DNA from: a bacterium
GTDB taxonomy: Bacteria; Patescibacteriota; Minisyncoccia; UBA6257; 2-01-FULL-56-20
Assembly: GCA_021817655.1 (NCBI GenBank)
Contig: JAKAGE010000048.1
Location: 1 to 5,613, forward strand
Direction: 5' to 3'
DNA length: 5,613 nucleotides
Positions 1 through 5,131 of this stretch are shown one piece after another. The first letter of the stretch is position 1. Every line of letters starts with the position of its first letter. The notes beneath the pieces are model-generated. The model was not told where the DNA came from. It did not search any database and saw nothing but the letters and a program-made list of their open reading frames with translations. Position numbers and translations under genes: made by a program.

Positions 1-1
1 A

Positions 2-913
2 TGGCATAACGTTCTCCTGTTCGGTCCGCCGGGCGTAGGGAAAACGTTCCTCTCGCGGGCGCTCGCAGGGATCATGCCGAGCATGCCGACGGAAGAACGG
101 ATCGAAACGACAAAAATCTGGAGCGCGGCCGGACTTGGCCATGGCGGCATCATTCGCGAGCGCCCGTTCCGCGCGCCGCACCATACCGCATCGATCACTG
201 CGCTTATCGGCGGCGGCCCCGATGCGCACCCTGGCGAAATAAGCCTTGCGCATCACGGCGTGCTCTTTCTCGATGAGCTTCCCGAATTCCCCCGGAACGC
301 CCTTGAAGCGCTCCGCGAGCCCATGGAGTCGGGCGTCATCCATCTTGCGCGCGCGAAGGCCCGCATCACGCTCCCATCGAAATTCACGCTCATCGCGGCG
401 ATGAACCCGTGCCCGTGCGGCTATTATGGCGACAGCGAACGACAGTGCGTCTGCTCCGCATATGAGATCGTGCGCTATCAACGCCGGATCTCCGGGCCGC
501 TGCTCGACCGCATCGACATGCAGGTGAAGGTGGGAAGAGTTGCGATCGCGGAGTTGCGGCACGGCAGCGGAGAACACGGCCGCCCCGCTGCGGATGCCGG
601 AAGCGATATCAGGCGACGGGTCGAACACGCGCGGGAAATGCAGCGCCGCCGCCTTCGCTCCGCGGCGGCAGGGAACGCAGCGCCCGGCCGGACGAATGCC
701 GACATGACCGGAAAAGAAGTGCGTACGATGGCGAACCTTGACGATGAGGCTGCTGCATTTTTGTCATCGCTTGATCGCGGCCATCTTTCGCCCCGATCGT
801 ATTATCGTATGATCAAAGTCGCGCGCTCCATTGCCGATCTTGATGCAAAAGAAAAAATCTCCGCCGGGCATTTGGCGGAGGCTTTCAGTTATCGCGTGCG
901 AGAACTCTCTTAA
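2..913 (+). CDS. comM: ComM/YifB-family Mg-chelatase-like AAA+ ATPase (5' end outside window)
   Basis: Partial: 303 codons to the TAA at 911-913, with the reading frame open from base 2. Family members are roughly 500 residues, so the N-terminal Lon-protease-like (ChlI-type) domain and the start are missing. Visible residues show Walker A GPPGVGKT (8-15), the family signature RPFRAPHH (54-61), Walker B VLFLDELPEF (87-96), NPCPCG (125-130) with a four-cysteine CPC-x9-CVC set (127, 129, 139, 141), and GPLLDRID (155-162), the arginine-bearing end of the AAA+ core. The C-terminal Mg_chelatase_C helical region follows (SPRSYYRMIKVARSIADL). In naturally transformable bacteria, ComM is a cytoplasmic hexameric helicase that promotes branch migration when incoming DNA integrates. 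That role here is inferred from the family. The gene is convergent with the LysM gene and shares its TTAA stop site; its last codons also contain that gene's terminator. Confidence 0.95.
   Translation, partial: WHNVLLFGPPGVGKTFLSRALAGIMPSMPTEERIETTKIWSAAGLGHGGIIRERPFRAPHHTASITALIGGGPDAHPGEISLAHHGVLFLDELPEFPRNALEALREPMESGVIHLARAKARITLPSKFTLIAAMNPCPCGYYGDSERQCVCSAYEIVRYQRRISGPLLDRIDMQVKVGRVAIAELRHGSGEHGRPAADAGSDIRRRVEHAREMQRRRLRSAAAGNAAPGRTNADMTGKEVRTMANLDDEAAAFLSSLDRGHLSPRSYYRMIKVARSIADLDAKEKISAGHLAEAFSYRVRELS
847..880 (-). terminator. Intrinsic terminator of the LysM gene, embedded in comM coding sequence
   Basis: On the minus strand, 30 nt past the LysM stop codon, CTCCGCC (880-874) and GGCGGAG (865-859) form a perfect 7-bp GC-rich stem around an 8-nt loop. 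One A (858), six T (857-852), C (851) and four T (850-847) follow. This is the classical rho-independent layout for a minus-strand transcript. On the plus strand the bases after the stem are GCTTTC, a poor U-tract, so comM itself should be read through. The same bases encode comM residues of about 283-292 in the visible fragment. Confidence 0.75.
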
Positions 914-1479
914 CCCTGGACCGTGAACGCGTTGACGTCGTACCTTCCGGGGATGATGATAGAGATCCCGGGGATGAGCGACGAGAAATTCACGGATGGA
1001 TTGAATTGGATTATCCTATTTTCGGAGACATTGAATTGGCTTGCGATCGAACTCAGCGTGTCTCCGGCCGCCACCTGATAGATCACCCCGTACGCCAAGG
1101 ACTTTTTTCCGCCCGATGCCGCGGGAGCGAACCGCCCTCCGCCCGAAGAAACGACGAAGACCGCCGGATCCTTCACCGCTCCCTGGTCGTATAGCGCATT
1201 GAAATTCAGCGCCAAACTTGCGGACGCGCCGCTGTTCACCGACGCAAGGAACGGAGCGCTTGCGACCGTGAGGGCAGCGGTATCCACCTCCGCGCCCTGT
1301 GCCTGGGGAATAAGAAACGACTCGGCGAAGGCGTCAGTTTTCCGGATTCCCGAAGAATGCGGCACAAAAATACTCCCAACGAACAGGCCTCCCGCGGCCA
1401 AAACAAGAGCCACTACCAGTGGCTTATAATCCTTATTGAGCTTTCCGACGATATTACTAATACTTATATGATAGCACAA
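910..1479 (-). CDS. Membrane-anchored LysM-domain protein
   Basis: The frame is 189 codons from a TTG at 1479; the stop TAA is at 912-910. A short basic N-terminus (KLNKDYK, about 13-19) precedes a hydrophobic anchor (about 20-40, PLVVALVLAAGGLFVGSIFV), giving a signal anchor or signal peptide. A Ser/Ala/Gly-rich low-complexity stretch (about 60-125) follows, then a single LysM domain (about 133-178) with GDTLSSIASQFNVS, FNPS and a terminal IIIPG. LysM domains bind N-acetylglucosamine-containing glycans such as peptidoglycan, so the protein probably sits at the cell surface. No catalytic domain is present; the chain ends 11 residues after the domain, whereas many LysM proteins continue into an M23 peptidase. 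The start is uncertain. TTG 1479 is the only conventional start before the anchor, but the best promoter predicts transcription beginning at 1461, where an in-frame ATT lies. GTG 1413 falls inside the anchor. Confidence 0.82.
   Translation of the reverse strand: MCYHISISNIVGKLNKDYKPLVVALVLAAGGLFVGSIFVPHSSGIRKTDAFAESFLIPQAQGAEVDTAALTVASAPFLASVNSGASASLALNFNALYDQGAVKDPAVFVVSSGGGRFAPAASGGKKSLAYGVIYQVAAGDTLSSIASQFNVSENRIIQFNPSVNFSSLIPGISIIIPGRYDVNAFTVQG
1467..1472 (+). promoter_or_regulatory. -10 box of uvrD; predicted leaderless transcript
   Basis: TATGAT matches TATAAT at five of six positions and ends 6 nt before the uvrD ATG, so the expected transcription start is the A of the ATG (1479). No purine-rich Shine-Dalgarno sequence is present in 1455-1478. 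Only weak -35 matches are seen (for example TTCCGA at 1443-1448, 18-bp spacer). The overlapping heptamer 1467-1473 reads TATGATA on plus and TATCATA on minus. Confidence 0.5.
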
Positions 1480-1496
1480 TGACCAACCAACCTCAA
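1468..1496 (-). promoter_or_regulatory. Predicted sigma70-type promoter of the LysM gene, inside the uvrD 5' end
   Basis: On the minus strand, TTGAGG (1496-1491; four of six matches to TTGACA) and TATCAT (1473-1468; five of six to TATAAT) are separated by exactly 17 bp. The expected transcription start, 7 nt past the -10 box, is position 1461, downstream of the TTG at 1479 and on the first base of an in-frame ATT. The -35 box lies in codons 5-6 of uvrD. Confidence 0.5.
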
Positions 1497-3443
1497 GACA
1501 ACCTCCGGGTGCCGCTCAACGATGCCCAAAATGCGGCCGCTATTGCGCCCGCCGCTCCATTATTAATAGTGGCGGGTGCGGGGACAGGAAAAACAAAGAC
1601 GCTTACAAGCCGCATTATTCATATGATGCGCACGGGAACGCCGCCGGAACGGATTTGCGCGATAACATTCACCAACAAGGCAGCAAAAGAAATGGCAAAG
1701 CGCGTCCGGGACGGATACCCCTCTCTTCGGATTGCTGCCGCCCGGGAATCAGGGCCATTCCTGGGGACGTTCCACGCCCTCGGAGCAAAAATACTGAGGA
1801 AAGAGTGCCGGCTGATCGGCCGAACTCCGAATTTCGCGATTTTTGACGACCACGACTCTTTCAACCTCTTAAAAAAAGCCGTCAAATCCGTCGTTCCTTA
1901 TAAAAAAGAAGATGAAGAATCTCTTGGCGGCAGATTGGCAAAGATCAACAAAAAGGAAACGCCGGTCTTTTTCGCGCGCAAAATATCCGAGCTGAAGAAC
2001 CTTGGCACACTCCGCCCGGAGGCGCGGCCCTCGGCAGAAAAAGACGCACAAGTGCAGCGCGTATTTGAAAAATACGAGGCGGCGCTCGAGCGAAATAATG
2101 CGTTCGACTTCGACGATCTCATTGAAAAGGTGGTGATGGTCTTCAAAACGCATCCGGAGGTGCTCTTGAAATATCAGCGAATGTTCGACGCGGTCCTCGT
2201 CGATGAATATCAGGACATCAATCCGAAGCAGTACGAGCTCGTATCGCTCCTTGCGGGAGAACACCGGAATCTGAGCGTGGTAGGCGACGACGAACAGACC
2301 ATCTACAGCTGGCGCTATGCTGACGTGCGAACATTCCTCGATTTCGACAAGCGATGGGATGGCGCCCAGATCCATTTCCTTGAGGAGAACTACCGCTCGA
2401 CCGGGATCATCATCCGTGCGGCGGCGGCGGTCGCCAAGAACAATCGGTTCAGAACGCCGAAAAACCTCTGGACCAGGAATCCGGACGGGGAGCCGATTTC
2501 GCTTTTCGAGGCATGGGGCGAGAACGAGGAAGCGGAATGGATCGCCTCGCGGATCGCCGCCCTGCGGGCCCGCGGGACGAACGGCAAGGATGAAGAGATC
2601 GGCGTGCTTTACCGGACGAACGCGCAGTCGCGCGCGATCGAGCAGGCGCTCATCCGCAACAACATTCCGTACCGAATTTTCGGCGGGCTGAAATTCTACG
2701 AGCGGCGCGAGATCAAAGACGCCGTGGCGGCGCTGCGATTCATTGCGAACCCGAAGGACGAACCGGCGCGGGAACGCCTCGAAAAGAACCTGACGAAGCG
2801 GCGGTTCGGCGAGTTCCAAAAGAAGATCGCGTCGCTCGATGCGCAGGCGTCACCCTCCGGCGCCGCGAACACCGCCATCGAGCGCCCCGCATCCGTCGCG
2901 CCGCTCGCCGTGCTCAAACTCTTTCTCGAAACGTTCGGCTATTTTGATTATCTTGAATCGAACTACGCGAACGCCGACGAACGCGAAGAAAACATCGCGG
3001 AACTCATCGCATTCGCCACGGATTTTCCCCGGCTCGATGAATTGCTTGAACGGCTTTCGCTTCTTGAAGCGGCCGACGAGATCGGCGGAAAAAAGGCGGA
3101 TGGCCGGGAAGTGAATCTCATGACCATTCATCTCGCAAAAGGGCTGGAGTTCGATTCCGTATTCATTGCGGGCGTGGCCGAAGGACTCCTCCCGCACGGA
3201 CGATCGCTCAACGACGAGGCATCGATCGAAGAGGAGCGCCGCCTGATGTACGTCGCCATGACCCGCGCGCGCAAACGCCTCGCCATCAGCTTTTATGGCA
3301 TCCCCTCGCGCTTCATCGGCGAGATTCCCGAGGACTGCATCGTTCTTGCGGAGGGCGACGGCTCGGAATCGGAAGCGCACAGCCGCGATCGGTACGCGGA
3401 CGACGACTACGCCGACGAAGAGAAAAGCGTATTCCTCGACTGA
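1479..3443 (+). CDS. uvrD: UvrD/PcrA/Rep-type SF1A DNA helicase
   Basis: A complete gene of 654 residues; canonical UvrD/PcrA proteins are about 720. It encodes an ATP-driven 3'-5' DNA helicase/translocase for excision repair and for clearing proteins or recombination intermediates. All SF1A motifs are visible: Q motif (LNDAQ, 13-17), Walker A GAGTGKT (33-39), Ia ITFTNKAAKEM (62-72), II VDEYQD (241-246), III GDDEQTIYSWR (269-279), IV LEENYRS (301-307), FGGLKFYERREIKD (401-414), V TIHLAKGLEF (549-558) and VI YVAMTRAR (591-598). The 2B region (about 421-546) is short and lacks the usual RGIG element. The residue after motif III YxWR is Tyr rather than Gly. After motif VI there are only about 55 residues, ending in an acidic tail (DDDYADEE, 641-648) without room for a PcrA-type C-terminal domain. 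The ATG is fixed: an in-frame TAA lies at 1458-1460 with no other start between. No Shine-Dalgarno is visible. Confidence 0.95.
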   Translation: MTNQPQDNLRVPLNDAQNAAAIAPAAPLLIVAGAGTGKTKTLTSRIIHMMRTGTPPERICAITFTNKAAKEMAKRVRDGYPSLRIAAARESGPFLGTFHALGAKILRKECRLIGRTPNFAIFDDHDSFNLLKKAVKSVVPYKKEDEESLGGRLAKINKKETPVFFARKISELKNLGTLRPEARPSAEKDAQVQRVFEKYEAALERNNAFDFDDLIEKVVMVFKTHPEVLLKYQRMFDAVLVDEYQDINPKQYELVSLLAGEHRNLSVVGDDEQTIYSWRYADVRTFLDFDKRWDGAQIHFLEENYRSTGIIIRAAAAVAKNNRFRTPKNLWTRNPDGEPISLFEAWGENEEAEWIASRIAALRARGTNGKDEEIGVLYRTNAQSRAIEQALIRNNIPYRIFGGLKFYERREIKDAVAALRFIANPKDEPARERLEKNLTKRRFGEFQKKIASLDAQASPSGAANTAIERPASVAPLAVLKLFLETFGYFDYLESNYANADEREENIAELIAFATDFPRLDELLERLSLLEAADEIGGKKADGREVNLMTIHLAKGLEFDSVFIAGVAEGLLPHGRSLNDEASIEEERRLMYVAMTRARKRLAISFYGIPSRFIGEIPEDCIVLAEGDGSESEAHSRDRYADDDYADEEKSVFLD

Positions 3444-3482
3444 GGAGCACGGGGGTTCCGCGGCGCGAGCCGGACCCTCGCC
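3444..3482. terminator. GC-rich hairpin in the uvrD/UbiA convergent gap, possible weak bidirectional terminator
   Basis: This 39-bp gap is the largest non-coding stretch in the window. Bases 3450-3460 pair with 3471-3480 (about ten pairs including one G-T, with T3457 bulged) around a 10-nt loop. The two genes meet tail to tail here, so a shared terminator would make sense. Neither flank carries a T-run on its own strand: plus continues CCCTATCGCC and minus continues TGCTCCTCAG. Intrinsic termination is therefore doubtful, and Rho-dependent termination or simple convergent readthrough is equally possible. A smaller 5-bp hairpin, TCCTC/GAGGA (3433-3446), overlaps the uvrD stop. Confidence 0.3.
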
Positions 3483-5108
3483 CTATCGCCACCACAGCAT
3501 TCCTCCGATGGTCGCCGCATACGCAAAGTAGAGAATGAAGATCCTCCGTTCGCTATAGGATTCCGCGACGACAAGATAATATCCGAGGGCGGCGGCAATA
3601 AAAGAGGGGACGAAGAGCGCCGGCATACGCAGGATGACCGGAACGGAAAGGAACGCCGCCGCGAGCGCCGCGCCCACAACGACCTTCCCCGCGCGCGGCC
3701 CGAAGATCACCGGAACGGTCGTGATCCCCGCGGCGCGATCCCCCTCTATATCCTTGATATCCTTCACGCCCGTCACGAGCGTGAAAAAGACGAGCACCAG
3801 AAGGAACAGCTGCGGAGGGAACGCCGAGACAAAGGGCGACCGGCTTGCAAAATAGAATCCGGCTGCAGCCGCGGCAAGGTTTGCGAGAGCGATGAGGAAT
3901 GTCCCGACCGCCGGCACGCGCTTGAGGCGCAGCGGCGGCGCCGAATAAACATAGTATGCGGCGGTATACGCCATCATAGCGAACACCGCCCAGTAGCCGA
4001 CAAGGTACGCACCGAGGAACGACCAGGCAAGAAAGAACGCTCCCGCAGCGCGCATCTCGCTTTCGGTCATGGCGCCGGCCGCAAGCGGCCGCTCCGTATT
4101 GCTGACGCGGTCGATATCGATATCAACGATATCGTTCACGGCCACCGCAAAGAGCCACGCAAAAAGGAATGAAAGGAAAAGGATCGCGAGAGAAAGCGCA
4201 TCCATCCAGCCCGCAACCGGCTGGACGCCCTGCAGCTTTACTGCCGCGAACAGCCCGATCGCGATGGTCAAAAAATAACTGACGGCGCGTTCCGGACGCC
4301 AGTTCCCGAGGAGACGCCCGAGGAATCCCGGCCGATAGAGTGCCGCCCACGCCGCGATGAGCGCAAGGTCAATAACATACAAAACGTTCGCCATGCCGAG
4401 GTCGAACAGCGTCCCTGCCGCTTCGATATAGGGAAGCGTGCCGGGTGAGCGCACGAAATGGCCGAGCAGATGTCCGGCCGCAAACTGTCCGAGCAGGAAG
4501 ATCGTGGGGTCGCCTCCGCCGCTTCCGCCTACGGCGGCGGCGACAAGCACGATGACGCTCGGGAGGGCCAGCCAGACGAATATCAGCGCATACCCCGCAG
4601 CCGCAGCCGCGAGCGCGCGGAACACCCTTCCGGTCTTAAGAAAAACATAAGAAAAGAAGGCAATAATGAGGATGAGAAGTTCTATTTTGATCCCCGTCGT
4701 CACTCCTCCGAAAAAAGCGCTCCCGCCCATCGTAAAAAACGCGGCGAACAGCGCTCCGCCGTTCGCAACGATATACGCCATCGGATATCCTGCGCCGCCC
4801 GAACGCGCAAGATCGATGAGCGGCGGCAGCCACATCACGGGCAAGAGCACGAGGACCACCTTCGCAATGCGCGTCACGCGTTCGGGGATGAAAATGCGAA
4901 GGACCAGCACCGACGAAAGATATGCCCCGAGATAGAACAGGGCATATTGCACGAGCGTCAGAAGATCGAACACCGCCGGGAAGCTTTGGAGCGGGCTCGA
5001 AAAATTTTCGAAAAAAAACCTGATGGCGACGATTCCCAGAAAGCCGAACGCGGTCTGGGCGAACGTCACCGGCGCGTCCTCGATCCTTTCAATAATCCTC
5101 CGGATCAT
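3483..5108 (-). CDS. UbiA-family prenyltransferase with an extra N-terminal membrane domain
   Basis: 541 residues, ATG at 5108-5106, TAG at 3485-3483. The C-terminal half (about 270-541) is a UbiA-type integral membrane prenyltransferase. The first Mg-diphosphate motif NDxxDxxxD is N325-D326-D329-D333, followed by ERPLAAG (339-345). YSAPPLRLK occupies 388-396. The second motif DxxDxxGD is D450-D453-G456-D457, followed by AGITTVP. About nine hydrophobic segments are visible (near 275-292, 301-323, 353-371, 373-388, 398-421, 431-448, 472-492, 496-514, 522-539), as expected for the fold. The family transfers an isoprenyl chain from its diphosphate to an acceptor. The second motif and YSAPPL resemble the chlorophyll-synthase/DGGGP-synthase/MenA side of the family more than 4-hydroxybenzoate transferases, but the acceptor cannot be called. 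Residues 1-265 add about seven hydrophobic segments that I do not recognise, with a Gly-rich loop (VGGSGGGDP, 193-201). An in-frame TAA at 5120-5118 fixes the start. No Shine-Dalgarno is visible. Confidence 0.88.
   Translation of the reverse strand: MIRRIIERIEDAPVTFAQTAFGFLGIVAIRFFFENFSSPLQSFPAVFDLLTLVQYALFYLGAYLSSVLVLRIFIPERVTRIAKVVLVLLPVMWLPPLIDLARSGGAGYPMAYIVANGGALFAAFFTMGGSAFFGGVTTGIKIELLILIIAFFSYVFLKTGRVFRALAAAAAGYALIFVWLALPSVIVLVAAAVGGSGGGDPTIFLLGQFAAGHLLGHFVRSPGTLPYIEAAGTLFDLGMANVLYVIDLALIAAWAALYRPGFLGRLLGNWRPERAVSYFLTIAIGLFAAVKLQGVQPVAGWMDALSLAILFLSFLFAWLFAVAVNDIVDIDIDRVSNTERPLAAGAMTESEMRAAGAFFLAWSFLGAYLVGYWAVFAMMAYTAAYYVYSAPPLRLKRVPAVGTFLIALANLAAAAAGFYFASRSPFVSAFPPQLFLLVLVFFTLVTGVKDIKDIEGDRAAGITTVPVIFGPRAGKVVVGAALAAAFLSVPVILRMPALFVPSFIAAALGYYLVVAESYSERRIFILYFAYAATIGGMLWWR
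4509..4544. repeat. Strong GC-rich inverted repeat inside the UbiA-like gene
   Basis: GTCGCC (4509-4514) pairs with GGCGAC (4539-4544), and CCGCCG (4516-4521) with CGGCGG (4532-4537), separated by one T/C mismatch and enclosing a 10-nt loop. It encodes the Ala/Gly-rich stretch (about residues 189-200) of the N-terminal membrane domain. It may simply reflect GCC and GGC codon runs. No T-tract follows on either strand, so it is not a terminator. Confidence 0.5.
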
Positions 5109-5114
5109 TACAAT
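5109..5114 (+). promoter_or_regulatory. Candidate -10 box of rsmA
   Basis: TACAAT on the plus strand matches TATAAT at five of six positions and abuts the start codon of the divergent UbiA-like gene. The expected transcription start near 5121 leaves about 11 nt before the rsmA ATG, with no Shine-Dalgarno. An alternative -10, TATACC (5119-5124), would give a leaderless message. The -35 candidate TTTCAA (5087-5092, 16-bp spacer) matches only three of six positions. Confidence 0.35.
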
Positions 5115-5116
5115 GA

Positions 5117-5122
5117 ATTATA
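5117..5122 (-). promoter_or_regulatory. Consensus -10 box of the UbiA-like gene; near-leaderless transcript
   Basis: A perfect TATAAT on the minus strand ends 8 nt before the ATG at 5108, placing the expected transcription start near 5110 and leaving about 2 nt of leader. No Shine-Dalgarno fits in that space. No good -35 lies at 16-19 bp; TTGGCC (5149-5144) is at a 21-bp spacing, which is too long to trust. The element occupies the 23-bp divergent gap with rsmA. Confidence 0.55.
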
Positions 5123-5131
5123 CCCCATTCC

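Noticed and set aside
948..972. Inverted repeat CCGGGGAT/ATCCCGG just past the comM stop as a comM terminator
   Set aside because: The stem is interrupted by a bulge and no T-run follows on plus. It arises from the repeated Pro-Gly-Ile codons of the LysM domain end.
1436..1463. TTGAGC (1436-1441) with TAATAC (1458-1463) as an alternative uvrD promoter
   Set aside because: The spacer is 16 bp but the -10 matches only three of six positions; TATGAT closer to the start is better.
1869..2819. 316-codon minus-strand reading frame inside uvrD
   Set aside because: It lies opposite a gene with all helicase motifs intact. GC-rich codon bias readily opens such antisense frames. Its translation shows no domain.
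2850..3380. 176-codon minus-strand reading frame over the uvrD 3' end
   Set aside because: Antisense shadow with no motif; it covers uvrD motifs V and VI.
3483..5108. Naming the UbiA-like gene as ubiA, menA or a DGGGP synthase
   Set aside because: The motifs establish the superfamily only. The acceptor-binding residues cannot be judged by eye and the neighbours give no pathway.
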